A stretch of 64,000 bases of DNA from Pseudoramibacter sp. (GCF_022484225.1 NZ_JAKVLT010000001.1:1550001-1614000), one strand, 5' to 3'. Counted from the stretch's first letter, positions 38,715-49,614 are shown. The notes: generated by a model from the sequence alone, not told the origin. Numbers and translations: made by a program.

Positions 38715-40685
38715 ATGAAATCTGAAGAAAAAGATAAAAAAGCATATATCGAAAAATTAGTCAAAACATTAAATGATGCTTCAGCTGCTTATTATAATGG
38801 CGAAGAAGAAAAGATGTCCAATTATGAATGGGACAAACTTTTTGATCAACTTAATGATTTGGAGAAAGAAACTGGGTATGTATTAAAAAACAGTCCAACT
38901 CAATCTGTTGGTGCTCGTGAAACTACTGAAGAAGAAAAAATCACTCATGAATTTCCAGCATTATCATTAGCCAAAACAAAGCAAATATCTGATTTAATAG
39001 CTTGGTCTGAAAATAAGGATATTTGGTTATCATGGAAGTTAGATGGATTAACGCTCGTTGCAACATATGATAATGGAAAATTATCTACTTTGGCAACAAG
39101 AGGAAATGGAATAATCGGAACAAATATCACGCCAATTGCAGCGGCTATACATGGTCTTCCTCTTTTGATCAATTATTCCGGTCACCTTGTTGTGCGTGGA
39201 GAAGCAATCATTACATATGATGATTTTGAGAACTTTTGTCTTTCTTCTAATGATGATTATGCAAATCCGAGGAATCTTGCTTCTGGATCATTAAGTTTAA
39301 AGGATATTAGAGAGATCAAAAAAAGAAATATCCAATGGTTTCCATTTACGTTAGTTTATATTGATGAACATATTGTATCTTGGGGCGATAGGATGCAATT
39401 TCTAAGAGATCAAGGTTTTCACCCAGTGGAATCAGAAAAATTACATCCTGATCAAATTCAACAGGGTGTTGAAAACTGGAGTAAAAGAGTTACTGATGGT
39501 GAAATAAATTTTCCAGTTGATGGGCTTGTTATCGCATTTGATGATACTGATTATGCTCAAGGTGGAACTGTAACAGGTCATCATGCACAACGTGCAGGGC
39601 TTGCATTTAAATGGGAAGATGAATCAAAGCCAACACAATTGATAAAAATTGAGTGGTCTTGTGCTGCTTCAACAATCACCCCGATTGCAGTATTTAATCC
39701 TGTTCAATTAGAAGGAACTATCGTTAAAAGAGCAACATTACATAATATTAGCGAGTGTGAACGTTTGGGGATTGGCGGTGAAGGGACTCAACTTAAAGTT
39801 ATAAAAGCAAATAAAATCATTCCGAAAATTATTTTTGCAAAGCCCAAAAATGATTTTATTATTCCGACCGAATGCCCTGTTTGTCATCAGCCAACAAAAA
39901 TAGAAATATCTTCATCTGGCGCAAAAACGCTCCATTGTACTAATATACATTGTCCGGCAAAATCACTCAAAAAATATGAACGCTTTGTAAGCCGGTATGG
40001 AATGGATATTAATGGCTTTTCTCTTCAATCGTTAAATAAATTTATTAATAAAGGATTCATTAAAAATTTTGCCGATATCTTTTTATTAAAAAATTATAAA
40101 AAAGAGATTATCAATTTAGATGGATTTGGCGAAAAATCAACTGATAATTTGCTGCAAGCCATCGAAAATAGTCGAAAAGTTAAAGCTGAAAATTTATTAT
40201 ATGCACTTTGCATTCCTATGATAGGTGTTGACGCAGCGAGAAGAATTATTGAAACGATTGGATTTGAGCAATTTGTTGATTATGCAAAAAATGGAAAAGC
40301 TTTTTCTCAAATAAATGGAATTGGCGATAAAATGTCAGATTCTATTTTGCAATGGTTTGAAAAAAATTCAAATGAATTTGATTCTTTATTAACACAATTA
40401 ACGATAACCAATGCAACTAAAAAGAATGAAAAAGAGCACACAACTTACTGTGATCATTTAACTTTTGTTATTACGGGATCTTTATCTCATTATAAGAATC
40501 GAGATTCATTAAAATCTTATATTATAAGTCAAAATGGCCACGTTACCAATAGTATTTCAAATAAAACAGATTATTTAATTAATAATAATATTGAGAGTAA
40601 AAGTTCAAAAAATAGAAAAGCAAAAGAATTGAAAATTCCAATTATTACAGAGCAAGAATTTATTCAAAAGTTTTCAGATCAGTAA
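38715..40685 (+). CDS. ligA: NAD+-dependent DNA ligase LigA
   Basis: Seals nicks in replication and repair using NAD+. The 656-residue protein has, in order: a Ia-type NAD-binding start (YYNGEEEKMSNYEWDKL), the adenylation motif WKLDGLTLVATY with the catalytic Lys near residue 112, RGNGIIGTNIT, RGEAIITYDDF, the four-Cys zinc finger (CPVCHQP ... CTNIHCPAKS), helix-hairpin-helix repeats (NLDGFGEKSTDNL, INGIGDKM) and a C-terminal BRCT domain (FVITGSL). The KxDG motif is KLDG. The NxR-type linker differs slightly from B. subtilis, but the protein looks complete. It is 2 bases after pcrA. Confidence 0.95.
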   Translation: MKSEEKDKKAYIEKLVKTLNDASAAYYNGEEEKMSNYEWDKLFDQLNDLEKETGYVLKNSPTQSVGARETTEEEKITHEFPALSLAKTKQISDLIAWSENKDIWLSWKLDGLTLVATYDNGKLSTLATRGNGIIGTNITPIAAAIHGLPLLINYSGHLVVRGEAIITYDDFENFCLSSNDDYANPRNLASGSLSLKDIREIKKRNIQWFPFTLVYIDEHIVSWGDRMQFLRDQGFHPVESEKLHPDQIQQGVENWSKRVTDGEINFPVDGLVIAFDDTDYAQGGTVTGHHAQRAGLAFKWEDESKPTQLIKIEWSCAASTITPIAVFNPVQLEGTIVKRATLHNISECERLGIGGEGTQLKVIKANKIIPKIIFAKPKNDFIIPTECPVCHQPTKIEISSSGAKTLHCTNIHCPAKSLKKYERFVSRYGMDINGFSLQSLNKFINKGFIKNFADIFLLKNYKKEIINLDGFGEKSTDNLLQAIENSRKVKAENLLYALCIPMIGVDAARRIIETIGFEQFVDYAKNGKAFSQINGIGDKMSDSILQWFEKNSNEFDSLLTQLTITNATKKNEKEHTTYCDHLTFVITGSLSHYKNRDSLKSYIISQNGHVTNSISNKTDYLINNNIESKSSKNRKAKELKIPIITEQEFIQKFSDQ

Positions 40686-40727
40686 ATCTGTGTTTTGAAT
40701 TTCAATCCTCTATCATTTAAACGTATG

Positions 40728-40756
40728 TTGAAAAAGTAATTTCTTTTATTTATAAT
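40728..40756 (+). promoter_or_regulatory. Sigma-A promoter for the gatCAB operon
   Basis: TTGAAA at 40728-40733 and TATAAT at 40751-40756 are spaced by 17 bases, in the 100-base gap between ligA and gatC. Confidence 0.8.
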
Positions 40757-40789
40757 AAATCTATATTTGATTAGTGATTAGGAGTAATG

Positions 40790-41077
40790 ATGAGTATCTC
40801 AAACGAAGAAGTAACATATGTTTCGAAATTAGCAAGGCTTCGTTTTAACGAAGAAGAAACAAAAAAAATGGCTAAAGAATTAGGAGCTGTACTAGAATAT
40901 GTTGCAACCCTAAATGAAGTTAACACGGAAGGTGTACAACCAACTGAACATATTCTACAGGTTAGCAATGTATTCAGAGAAGACGTAATTGGAACGCCAT
41001 TAAGTAATCAGGTCGCCCTTTCAAACGCACCGGATCAAGAAAATGGATGTTTTAAAGTGCCTCGAGTGCTAGATTAA
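40790..41077 (+). CDS. gatC: Asp-tRNA(Asn)/Glu-tRNA(Gln) amidotransferase subunit C
   Basis: Small stabilising subunit of the GatCAB amidotransferase, 95 residues. The family pattern is ISNEEVTYVSKLARLRFNEEE at the start, a middle LNEVNTEGVQPTEH and an end with NAPDQENGCFKVPRVLD. The ATG at 40790 is preferred over the adjacent ATG 40787 because AGGAG (40780-40784) is then 5 bases away. It is first of gatC-gatA-gatB. Confidence 0.95.
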   Translation: MSISNEEVTYVSKLARLRFNEEETKKMAKELGAVLEYVATLNEVNTEGVQPTEHILQVSNVFREDVIGTPLSNQVALSNAPDQENGCFKVPRVLD

Positions 41078-41086
41078 GGAGCTGTA

Positions 41087-42541
41087 ATGAACATTAATAG
41101 ATTAACAATACATGAAACAAAAGAAGCTCTAAACGATGGAAAGATTTCTACTGAAGAATTAGTCAATTCATATATAGACCATATTAAAAAGACTGATCCT
41201 AAAGTAGATGCTTTTTTATTAAATTGCTGGGGTCAGGCTAAAGATAAGGCTAAAAAAATAGATCAGGACAATCAATTAGATACAAACCCATTATCTGGCA
41301 TTCCATATGCTATGAAAGATAATATTTGTACAAAAGATATAACAACAACAGCTGCATCTAAAATGCTTTATAATTTTATTCCACCTTATAGTGCCGATGT
41401 CTACGACCGATTAAACGATGTCAATAGCATCATGCTCGGTAAAGTAAATATGGATGAATTCGCCATGGGATCCTCCACAGAAAATTCCGCTTTTAAAATT
41501 ACGAAAAATCCATGGGATTTGTCCAGAGTTCCAGGAGGTTCTTCGGGGGGATCTGCTGTAGCAGTCGCATCAGATATGGCAGCATTTGCCTTGGGAACAG
41601 ATACCGGAGGATCAATTAGACAGCCAGCTTCTTTATGCGGCGTAGTTGGATTGAAGCCAACTTACGGATTGGTTTCTCGTTATGGATTGATTGCATTTGC
41701 TTCTTCTCTGGACCAAATTGGAACCTTTACCAAAGATGTAGAAGACGCAGCTATTGTTCTTAATGCTATCGCAGGACATGATCCAAAAGATTCCACTTCT
41801 TTAAATTTACCCAAAAAAGATTATTTTAGTCAATTAAAAAAAGGTGCCAAGGAATTTACAATTGGCATATTAAAAAATTATAAGAATGAAGGCGTACAGG
41901 AAGAAGTACAAACTGCAATGGACGATGCTATTGCAGCCTACAAATCCATGGGAGCCAAAATAGTCGAAGTTGATTTCAGATATTTCAAACAAGCTCTAGC
42001 TGCATATTATATTATTGCTTGTGCTGAAGCAAGTTCCAATCTTGCAAGATATGATGGTGTAAGATACGGTTTTAGAGCTAAAGATTATACAGACTACATT
42101 GACATGTATTATAAAACGCGTTCAGAAGGATTTGGTTCAGAAGTAAAACGTCGAATCATGTTGGGAACTTATGCGTTAAGTTCTGGATATTATGACGCAT
42201 ATTATAAAAAAGCCATGCAGGTTCGAACTGTTATTATTGATGAATACAAAAAAATATTTGATCAGTGCGATGTATTGTTAACACCAACTTCAGCGACAAC
42301 TGCCTTTAAAATTGGAGAAAAAATGAACGATCCTTTGCAGATGTATATGTCAGATACTTTTACAGTACCGATTAACATTGCAGGTATTCCTGCTATCTCT
42401 ATTCCTGCAGAACTTGATCGCAAGGGATTGCCTATTGGTTTGCAAATTGTTGGGCCAGTATTAGGAGAAGAAAAAATACTTCAAGCTGCTTGGGCATTGG
42501 AAAATTATTTTGATTTTAGAAAAAATCAACCGAATTTATAA
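41087..42541 (+). CDS. gatA: Asp-tRNA(Asn)/Glu-tRNA(Gln) amidotransferase subunit A
   Basis: Amidase subunit that frees ammonia from glutamine or asparagine for the transamidation. The 484-residue protein has the amidase-signature core: the catalytic Lys in [14 protein letters not shown], the [32 protein letters not shown] stretch with the Ser-cisSer-Lys triad, and the closing [31 protein letters not shown] precedes ATG 41087. It lies 10 bases after gatC. Confidence 0.97.
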   Translation: MNINRLTIHETKEALNDGKISTEELVNSYIDHIKKTDPKVDAFLLNCWGQAKDKAKKIDQDNQLDTNPLSGIPYAMKDNICTKDITTTAASKMLYNFIPPYSADVYDRLNDVNSIMLGKVNMDEFAMGSSTENSAFKITKNPWDLSRVPGGSSGGSAVAVASDMAAFALGTDTGGSIRQPASLCGVVGLKPTYGLVSRYGLIAFASSLDQIGTFTKDVEDAAIVLNAIAGHDPKDSTSLNLPKKDYFSQLKKGAKEFTIGILKNYKNEGVQEEVQTAMDDAIAAYKSMGAKIVEVDFRYFKQALAAYYIIACAEASSNLARYDGVRYGFRAKDYTDYIDMYYKTRSEGFGSEVKRRIMLGTYALSSGYYDAYYKKAMQVRTVIIDEYKKIFDQCDVLLTPTSATTAFKIGEKMNDPLQMYMSDTFTVPINIAGIPAISIPAELDRKGLPIGLQIVGPVLGEEKILQAAWALENYFDFRKNQPNL

Positions 42542-42558
42542 AGAGGGAGAATCAATAT

Positions 42559-43998
42559 ATGGAATATGAAGTTGTTGTCGGAATGGAAATCCATGCGGAA
42601 TTGTTGACAAATACGAAGATTTTCTGTTCTTGCCCTACAAAATTCGGAGATCCTGAAAATACACATACGTGCCCCGTTTGTTTGGGAATGCCTGGCGTTT
42701 TGCCTGTTTTAAATAAGGCAGTCGTTCATTATGCAGTACGTGCTGGATTAGCATTAAATTGTAAAATAGCAAATTTTAGCAAAATGGACCGTAAAAATTA
42801 TTTTTATCCCGATCTTCCGAAAGCATATCAAACTTCTCAATATGACAGACCTTTATGTCTGGGCGGGACAGTAAATATCAATGTAAATGGAAAAACCAAG
42901 CCGATCGGAATTACACGAATTCATATAGAAGAAGATGCTGGTAAATTACTGCACGAATCAAGTGATGGTACGTTAGTTGATGTCAATCGCTGTGGTGTTC
43001 CATTAATCGAAATTGTTTCTGAACCAGATATTCGTGGTCCAGAAGAAGCTAGAATTTTTGCTGAAAAGGTTAGAAATACTTTAGAGTATACTGGCGTTTC
43101 AGACTGCAAAATGGAAGAAGGATCTATTCGATTTGATGTCAATGTTTCTGTTCGAGAAAAAGGATCAGAAAAACTTGGTACACGAACCGAAATGAAAAAC
43201 TTAAACTCTTTCCGTGCATTAGAAAGAGCGATTAAATATGAAAGCAAGCGCCAAATCATTGAGTTGAAAAAAGGGCATTCAATTATTCAGGAAACTAGAA
43301 AATGGGATGATGTCAAAGGTATTAGTTCTGCCATGCGTTCAAAAGAAGATGCCCAAGATTATCGTTATTTCCCTGAACCGGACTTAGTCCCAATTGTTAT
43401 TTCAGATGATGAAATCGAAAAAGAAAAATCGAAACTTCCTGAAATGCCAGAAGCCAAAAAAGAAAGATATATGGCAGAATATAATTTGCCAGAATACGAT
43501 GCCAATTTAATTACCTCGACAAAAGAAACAGCTCGCTTTTTTGAATCAACTGTCAATATATGCAATCATCCAAAACAGGTTGCGAATTGGCTGATGGTTG
43601 ATATTCCTGCTCACTTAAAAGAAAAAGATTTGACGATGGATACTATTCCATTTTCACCAGAAGAACTGGCAGAATTAATTAATTTAATTCAAGATGGGAC
43701 TATTTCTGGAAAAATCGCCAAATCTGTAATGGAAAAGATGTTTGATGGCGAAGGAACTCCTAAAGAAATTGTTAAAAAGAATAATTGGGCTCAAATGCAG
43801 GATACAGGAGAATTAAAATCAATCATTGAAAAAATCGTTCAGGATAATCCCAAATCCGTTTCAGATATTGCGGCGGGCAATAAGAAGGCATATGGCTTTT
43901 TGACAGGACAAGTAATGAAAGCCACTAAAGGAAAAGCTAACCCACAGTTAGCAAATAAAATAATAAGAGAAGTAGTGTCAAAAAAGATAAATGAATAA
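42559..43998 (+). CDS. gatB: Asp-tRNA(Asn)/Glu-tRNA(Gln) amidotransferase subunit B
   Basis: Binds the mischarged tRNA, activates it with ATP and transfers ammonia to it. The 479 residues have [18 protein letters not shown] at the start, the zinc Cys pattern around [33 protein letters not shown] motifs (here [18 protein letters not shown]), EDAGKLLH, and the C-terminal helical YqeY-like tail ending in [18 protein letters not shown]. It overlaps rph by 8 bases. Since a GlnRS gene is also in the window, the complex probably acts mainly on Asp-tRNA(Asn). Confidence 0.97.
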   Translation: MEYEVVVGMEIHAELLTNTKIFCSCPTKFGDPENTHTCPVCLGMPGVLPVLNKAVVHYAVRAGLALNCKIANFSKMDRKNYFYPDLPKAYQTSQYDRPLCLGGTVNINVNGKTKPIGITRIHIEEDAGKLLHESSDGTLVDVNRCGVPLIEIVSEPDIRGPEEARIFAEKVRNTLEYTGVSDCKMEEGSIRFDVNVSVREKGSEKLGTRTEMKNLNSFRALERAIKYESKRQIIELKKGHSIIQETRKWDDVKGISSAMRSKEDAQDYRYFPEPDLVPIVISDDEIEKEKSKLPEMPEAKKERYMAEYNLPEYDANLITSTKETARFFESTVNICNHPKQVANWLMVDIPAHLKEKDLTMDTIPFSPEELAELINLIQDGTISGKIAKSVMEKMFDGEGTPKEIVKKNNWAQMQDTGELKSIIEKIVQDNPKSVSDIAAGNKKAYGFLTGQVMKATKGKANPQLANKIIREVVSKKINE

Positions 43999-44722
43999 AT
44001 CATTAATAAGAAAAGATGGTCGTTCTTTTGATGAAGGACGACCTGTTTATATTAAAAGACATGTCACAAAATATGCCCCTGGATCGGTATTGATTAAAAC
44101 GGGTGATACAGCAGTGTTGTGTACAGCTATGATAGATGAAACTGTGCCTCCTTTTATGCGTGGAGAGGGAAGAGGCTGGGTAACCGCAGAATACAGTATG
44201 CTTCCAAGTTCAACTCAAACAAGAAAGAAAAGGGACAGAAATGGAAAAACAGACAGTCGTTCAATAGAGATTCAAAGATTAATCGGAAGAAGTTTACGTT
44301 CTATTGTCGATTTAAATAAATTAGGTGAAAGAACGATAAAAATCGACTGCGATGTTATTCAAGCAGATGGGGGAACCCGTACTGCTTCAATAACTGGATC
44401 ATTTGTTGCATTATATGATGCTGTTCAATTTCTATTAGAAAAAGAATTAATATTAGCAAATCCAATTACAAGTTTTGTTGCTTCTGTATCAGTTGGGATT
44501 TATCAGGAAACGCCAATTCTAGATTTATGTTATGACGAAGATTCCAATGCGATTGTAGACATGAATGTGGTCATGACAGAAAAGGGTGAATTCATTGAAA
44601 TACAAGGGACAGGAGAAGCAAGGCCATTTACAAATGATGAGCTTTTAGCTTTACTATCACTTGCAAAAAAAGGAATATTAAATTTAATTTCCAATCAGAA
44701 AGATGCGTTAGGTATTGAATAA
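43991..44722 (+). CDS. rph: Ribonuclease PH
   Basis: Phosphorolytic 3'-exonuclease trimming tRNA precursors. The 243-residue protein has the family pattern [34 protein letters not shown], the [25 protein letters not shown] stretch, a RRS-rich [11 protein letters not shown] helix and [19 protein letters not shown]. It overlaps gatB by 8 bases and its stop overlaps the ITPase start (TAATG), as is common for rph-rdgB pairs. Confidence 0.96.
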   Translation: MNKSLIRKDGRSFDEGRPVYIKRHVTKYAPGSVLIKTGDTAVLCTAMIDETVPPFMRGEGRGWVTAEYSMLPSSTQTRKKRDRNGKTDSRSIEIQRLIGRSLRSIVDLNKLGERTIKIDCDVIQADGGTRTASITGSFVALYDAVQFLLEKELILANPITSFVASVSVGIYQETPILDLCYDEDSNAIVDMNVVMTEKGEFIEIQGTGEARPFTNDELLALLSLAKKGILNLISNQKDALGIE

Positions 44723-45336
44723 TGGATAATTTTAAAATAATTGTTGCGACAGGAAATAAAGGAAAAGCGAATGAAATAAATGATTTGTTTGGGGAAAAAT
44801 TTAATGTCATGACAATGAAAGAAGTCGGTATTGATGCTGACATCATAGAAGACGGTAAAACCTTCGAAGACAATGCTTTAATTAAAGTTCGTACCATAAG
44901 GCCGCTGATACCTGATGATGCACATACCATTATTTTATCAGATGATTCTGGACTTTGTGTTGATGCGCTGAAAGGAGGACCTGGCATTTTTTCAGCTCGA
45001 TATGCAGGAGAAGAAGCTACTTTCGAAGATAATAACAATAAGTTATTAAAAGCAATGAAAGATATTCCTTTACCACAAAGAACGGCACAGTTTGTTTCTT
45101 GCATTGCTTTAATTTTCCCAGACGGTGAAGAATGGACATGTAGGGGAACTGTCCGCGGCCGAATTGCTTTAAAAGAAATAGGAAATAATGGTTTTGGATA
45201 TGATCCATTATTTATAGAAGATAAAACAGGTCTTACTTATGCGCAATTGAATATTAATGAAAAAGATAATATTTCTCATCGGGCTATTGCGCTAAAAAAA
45301 GCTTATCGTAAAATAAAAACAAAATACAATATTTAA
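44722..45336 (+). CDS. rdgB: XTP/dITP diphosphatase (RdgB/HAM1 family)
   Basis: House-cleaning pyrophosphatase that removes ITP, dITP and XTP, preventing inosine incorporation into DNA. The 204 residues have IIVATGNKGKANEINDLF, the EDGKTFEDNALIKV motif, SDDSGLCVDALKGGPGIFSARYAGE, the CSGTVRG-like TCRGTVRGRIAL loop and GFGYDPLFI, with a late ISHRAIALKK. It is translationally coupled to rph. It pairs functionally with the deoxyinosine-glycosylase-like gene at 33.9 kb, as both limit inosine in DNA. Confidence 0.95.
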   Translation: MDNFKIIVATGNKGKANEINDLFGEKFNVMTMKEVGIDADIIEDGKTFEDNALIKVRTIRPLIPDDAHTIILSDDSGLCVDALKGGPGIFSARYAGEEATFEDNNNKLLKAMKDIPLPQRTAQFVSCIALIFPDGEEWTCRGTVRGRIALKEIGNNGFGYDPLFIEDKTGLTYAQLNINEKDNISHRAIALKKAYRKIKTKYNI

Positions 45337-45351
45337 TTGGAGTGAATTTAG

Positions 45352-45846
45352 GTGAGAATAGGGGTACTGTCAGATAGCCACGGTAATATAGTAAATTTGC
45401 AAGATGCCGTAATCAAATTAAATCAACTTAATGTAGATGCTATCTTTCATTTAGGGGATTATGTTCGGGATGCACAAAAAATAAAGGTCTGGTGCCACAA
45501 GCCAGTATATTCAATAAAAGGAAACTGCGATATTAATGCCTCAACCGGACTAAGTTTTGCGCGAATAAAATTTAATAATAAAATTGTTTTTGCAACACAT
45601 GGTCATTTATTTAATGTCAAACAGGATTTAGATGCCCTGTATTATACAGCTGTGCAAAAGGGTGCAGATATTGTTTTGTTTGGGCACACTCATCGAAAAT
45701 TACTGATGAAAAAAAATGATATATTAATAATGAATCCAGGCTCATTAATTGGTGGGAGATATTCAGAAGCACCATCGTATGGATATATCGAAATAAGTAA
45801 TGACAACATTTCTGGAAAATTGTTTGAATTAAACAGTGACAATTAA
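45352..45846 (+). CDS. YfcE/MJ0936-type metallophosphodiesterase
   Basis: A small calcineurin-like phosphoesterase of 164 residues. The two-metal motifs are complete: DSHGN, GDYVRD, KGNCD, ATHGHLF and FGHTH. Homologues hydrolyse artificial phosphodiesters; the natural substrate is unclear. It starts with GTG 45352, TGGAGTG upstream, 15 bases after rdgB, completing the gatCAB-rph-rdgB-phosphodiesterase run, an order frequent in Bacillota. Confidence 0.92.
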   Translation: MRIGVLSDSHGNIVNLQDAVIKLNQLNVDAIFHLGDYVRDAQKIKVWCHKPVYSIKGNCDINASTGLSFARIKFNNKIVFATHGHLFNVKQDLDALYYTAVQKGADIVLFGHTHRKLLMKKNDILIMNPGSLIGGRYSEAPSYGYIEISNDNISGKLFELNSDN

Positions 45847-46025
45847 AAAGATAATTTTTTGTCTTAAATAATCGCTAAAATTATTGGGATACGGTGTGAC
45901 AAACATCAAAAAAATATCTTTAATAGAACTGTATAATTTTTGCTGTTATGATATAATAATTTGTAATAAAGATGCTTTATTAAAGTGTTTTTGTGTTTAT
46001 CAATTATTATAAAGAGGAGGAAAAT
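45847..46025 (+). promoter_or_regulatory. PFOR upstream region with -10-like boxes
   Basis: A 179-base AT-rich gap. Two TATAAT boxes (45932-45937 and 45952-45957) are visible but neither has a clear -35 at the right distance. A strong Shine-Dalgarno AGAGGAGG precedes ATG 46026. I see no clear terminator for the upstream gene. Confidence 0.4.
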
Positions 46026-49000
46026 ATGTCGAAAAAAATGATGACGATGGATGGTAATGAAGCAGCGGCTCATGTCGCATATGCTTTTACCGAAGTCGCT
46101 GGGATTTATCCGATCACCCCTTCTTCACCAATGGCTGAACATGTTGATGCATGGTCTGCTGCAGGAAGAAAGAACATTTTCGGTGAAACTGTAAAAGTGA
46201 CTGAAATGGAATCTGAAGGCGGTGCTGCTGGGACAGTCCATGGTTCACTGCAATCTGGTGCGCTGACCACAACATTTACAGCCTCTCAAGGGCTGCTTTT
46301 AATGATTCCAAATATGTACAAAATTGCTGGTGAATTATTACCAGGTGTGTTTCATGTATCAGCTCGTACATTAGCAGCACATTCGCTTTGTATTTTTGGT
46401 GATCACGGTGATGTTATGGCTTGCCGTCAGACCGGTTTTGCTATGCTGGCATCCGGTTCTGTACAGGAAGTTATGGATATTGGTGGTGTTGCTCACTTAG
46501 CAGCTATTAAATCTCGGATTCCTTTCTTACATTTCTTTGACGGATTTAGAACTTCACATGAAATTCAAAAAGTTGAAGTGATGGATTATGATGTCTTTAA
46601 GAAATTGGTTGATTGGGATGCCATTCAAGATTTCCGTAACAGAGCACTTAACCCAGAACATCCTGTAACAAGAGGTACAGCACAAAATGGCGATATTTTC
46701 TTCCAGGCAAAAGAAGCTGCCAATCGTTATTATGACGCAGTACCAGCAATCGTTGAAGATTATCTGCAAAAGATTTCTGAAGTTACCGGACGTGAATATC
46801 ATCTGTTTAACTATTACGGCGATCCTAATGCAGAACATATCATTGTTGCAATGGGTTCAATCACTGATACAATTGAAGAAACGATTGACTATCTCGCAAA
46901 ACAGGGAGAAAAACTTGGCGTCGTAAAAGTTCATTTATACAGACCTTTTGCGAAGGAATACTTAATGAAAGCAATTCCAAAATCTGCCAAGATTATCACA
47001 GTTCTCGACAGAACAAAAGAACCGGGTGCTTTGGGCAATCCGCTTTATGAAGATGTATGCACTGCTTTCTATGGTGTAGAAAATGCACCTAAGATTTTAG
47101 GCGGCGTATATGGTTTGGGCTCTAAAGATACCACCTCGAGTGATATTAAAGCTGTATTTGACAATATGGACGAAGCAGAACCTAAAGATCAATTTACTTT
47201 GGCCATTGTCGATGATATTACACATCGCAGTCTGGAAGTTAAAGAAGAAATCAATACTATTCCAGAAGGAACAACAAGTTGTAAATTCTGGGGCCTTGGA
47301 TCTGATGGGACTGTCGGTGCTAATAAGTCTGCTATTAAAATTATCGGTGACAATACTGATCTCTATGCTCAGGGTTATTTCGATTATGACTCTAAAAAAT
47401 CTGGTGGGATCACCTGTTCACACTTGAGATTTGGTAAAAAGCCTATTAAATCACCTTACCTTATCAATCAGGCAGATTTTATTTCCTGCTCTACAGAATC
47501 ATATGTACATCAATATGATTTACTTAAAGGTTTGAAGAAGGGCGGCTCTTTCTTACTGAATACTGTTTGGACACCTGAACAGATTGATCAGGAATTCCCA
47601 GCCTCTATGAAACGTTATATTGCTCAGAACGATATTCAATTCTATACAATCAATGCAACGAAAGCTGCTGAAGACATTGGATTGGGTCGTCGTACCAATA
47701 TGATTATGCAGGCTGCATTCTTCAAATTAGCCAACATCATTCCTATTGATGATGCTGTTAAATATTCAAAAGCATCAATCAAGAAGACTTATGGCCATAA
47801 AGGCGATAAGATCGTACAAATGAACTATCAAGCTGTTGATGCTGGTGTTGACCCAAGCATCTTGAAGAAATTTGATGTTCCTGCAGAATGGGCAAATGCA
47901 CAGGATGCTCCTGAAAAACCGGATACTGATCCTAAGTTTGTACATGACATTGTCAGACCAATTGGACGTTTCGAAGGGGACACCATTCCTGTTTCTGCTT
48001 TCGAAGGCTATGAAGATGGGACATGGATGTCTGGTACATCAGCATATGAAAAACGTGGGATTGCAGTAAATGTTCCAAAATGGGATATTTCAAAATGTAT
48101 CCAGTGTAATCAGTGCTCTTTCGTGTGTCCGCATGCAGCTATTCGTCCTGTTCTTGTTACAAAAGACGAAAAGAGCAAAGCTCCTGCAGGATTTGAAACT
48201 AAGAAGGCTATTGGCAAACAATTATCTGATCTTGAATTCAGAATCCAAGTTGATGTTTTAGACTGCACAGGCTGCGGCAACTGCGTTGATGCATGTATCG
48301 CAAAAGAAAAAGCTTTAACAATGGTTCCGATCCATGAACAATTAGATCAGGTTGAAAATTGGGACTATGCAACAACAGTTCCTGTTAAAGATGACAGAAT
48401 GGATAAATATTCTGTTAAGGGAAGCCAATTCTGCCAGCCATTGCTTGAATTCTCCGGTGCATGTGCAGGCTGTGGTGAAACTCCATACATTAAGACCATC
48501 ACACAGTTATATGGCGATAGAATGATGATTGCCAATGCAACAGGCTGCTCATCTATTTGGGGTGCTTCAGCACCGGCATCACCGTATTGCACAAATGCTA
48601 AAGGACAGGGCCCGACATTTGCCAACTCACTCTTTGAAGACAATGCTGAATATGGTTTTGGTATGCTCCAAGGTACAAAGGCAATCAGAAATACCATTGC
48701 AGATTATTTGAAAGATATCAAAGAATCTGCACCTGCAGATCTTGCTGAAGCAATTGATGCTTGGATTGCAGGCAAAGATGATGGAGATGCTTCAAAAGCT
48801 GCGGCACCTGCTTTGAAAGCAGCATTAGATAAATTTGATGCTCCAGCTGAATTGGCAGACAAAGTGAAATTTGTCAAAGACAATAGTGATCATTTCGTCA
48901 AAAAATCCATCTGGATTATCGGCGGTGATGGCTGGGCATACGATATCGGCTATGGCGGTCTGGATCATGTTCTTGCATCAAAAGAAGATATCAATGTCTT

Positions 49001-49541
49001 TGTATTAGATACAGAAGTTTATTCAAATACAGGTGGTCAAGCTTCAAAATCCACTCCTACAGCGGCTATTGCTCAATTTGCTGCAGCTGGCGAACGTGTT
49101 AAGAAAAAGGATTTAGGTATGATGGCCGCAACGTACGGATATGTTTACGTTGCTCAAGTTGCTATTGGAGCTGATAAGAATCAGTTCATCAAAGTCTTGA
49201 AAGAAGCAGAAGCCTACAAAGGACCGTCTTTGATCATTGGTTATGCGCCATGTATTAACCATGGTATTAAAGGTGGTATGGGCAAAACTCCAACTCACGA
49301 AAAACTTGCTGTTGAATGTGGATATTGGGATCTGTATCATTTCAATCCTGAATCTGATCATCCATTCTCACTTGATAGTAAGAAGCCTGATTTCAGCAAA
49401 TTCCAAGACTTCATTATGTCTGAAGTACGCTATAATTCACTGCGTCGTGGATTCCCAGAAATTGCAGACGAATTGTATAAACAGACACAGAAGGAAGCAG
49501 AAGCTCGTTACAACGGCTATGTTAAACGCAATGAAAATTAA
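46026..49541 (+). CDS. nifJ: Pyruvate:ferredoxin (flavodoxin) oxidoreductase
   Basis: Single-chain homodimeric enzyme that converts pyruvate and CoA to acetyl-CoA and CO2 while reducing ferredoxin; the hallmark of anaerobic metabolism. The 1171 residues from ATG 46026 (AGAGGAGG upstream) show, in order: the pyrimidine-binding domain (GNEAAAHVAYAFTEVAGIYPITPSSPMAE), domain II (GSITDTIEETIDYL), the gamma-like domain, two [4Fe-4S] motifs near residues 690 and 747 (CIQCNQCSFVCPHAAI and CTGCGNCVDAC), the proximal cluster and TPP region (CAGCGETPYIKTI, GGDGWAYDIGYGGLDH and DTEVYSNTGGQASKSTP). Codons look more selected and GC-richer than its neighbours, consistent with high expression. It is a single-gene transcript with a strong terminator. 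Confidence 0.98.
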   Translation: MSKKMMTMDGNEAAAHVAYAFTEVAGIYPITPSSPMAEHVDAWSAAGRKNIFGETVKVTEMESEGGAAGTVHGSLQSGALTTTFTASQGLLLMIPNMYKIAGELLPGVFHVSARTLAAHSLCIFGDHGDVMACRQTGFAMLASGSVQEVMDIGGVAHLAAIKSRIPFLHFFDGFRTSHEIQKVEVMDYDVFKKLVDWDAIQDFRNRALNPEHPVTRGTAQNGDIFFQAKEAANRYYDAVPAIVEDYLQKISEVTGREYHLFNYYGDPNAEHIIVAMGSITDTIEETIDYLAKQGEKLGVVKVHLYRPFAKEYLMKAIPKSAKIITVLDRTKEPGALGNPLYEDVCTAFYGVENAPKILGGVYGLGSKDTTSSDIKAVFDNMDEAEPKDQFTLAIVDDITHRSLEVKEEINTIPEGTTSCKFWGLGSDGTVGANKSAIKIIGDNTDLYAQGYFDYDSKKSGGITCSHLRFGKKPIKSPYLINQADFISCSTESYVHQYDLLKGLKKGGSFLLNTVWTPEQIDQEFPASMKRYIAQNDIQFYTINATKAAEDIGLGRRTNMIMQAAFFKLANIIPIDDAVKYSKASIKKTYGHKGDKIVQMNYQAVDAGVDPSILKKFDVPAEWANAQDAPEKPDTDPKFVHDIVRPIGRFEGDTIPVSAFEGYEDGTWMSGTSAYEKRGIAVNVPKWDISKCIQCNQCSFVCPHAAIRPVLVTKDEKSKAPAGFETKKAIGKQLSDLEFRIQVDVLDCTGCGNCVDACIAKEKALTMVPIHEQLDQVENWDYATTVPVKDDRMDKYSVKGSQFCQPLLEFSGACAGCGETPYIKTITQLYGDRMMIANATGCSSIWGASAPASPYCTNAKGQGPTFANSLFEDNAEYGFGMLQGTKAIRNTIADYLKDIKESAPADLAEAIDAWIAGKDDGDASKAAAPALKAALDKFDAPAELADKVKFVKDNSDHFVKKSIWIIGGDGWAYDIGYGGLDHVLASKEDINVFVLDTEVYSNTGGQASKSTPTAAIAQFAAAGERVKKKDLGMMAATYGYVYVAQVAIGADKNQFIKVLKEAEAYKGPSLIIGYAPCINHGIKGGMGKTPTHEKLAVECGYWDLYHFNPESDHPFSLDSKKPDFSKFQDFIMSEVRYNSLRRGFPEIADELYKQTQKEAEARYNGYVKRNEN

Positions 49542-49560
49542 ATAATAATTTTCATGTTTA

Positions 49561-49600
49561 AAGCTAAGCAACTGAAATTTCAGTTGCTTAGCTTTTTTTA
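49561..49600 (+). terminator. Intrinsic terminator after PFOR
   Basis: A long near-perfect palindrome (AAGCTAAGCAACTG..CAGTTGCTTAGCTT, 49561-49594) is followed by TTTTT. Confidence 0.93.
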
Positions 49601-49614
49601 TTTCTATAGGTTTA

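Noticed and set aside
44628..45104. Antisense 158-codon frame opposite rph and rdgB
   Set aside because: It is covered on the other strand by two well-conserved genes; no ribosome-binding site or recognisable domain.
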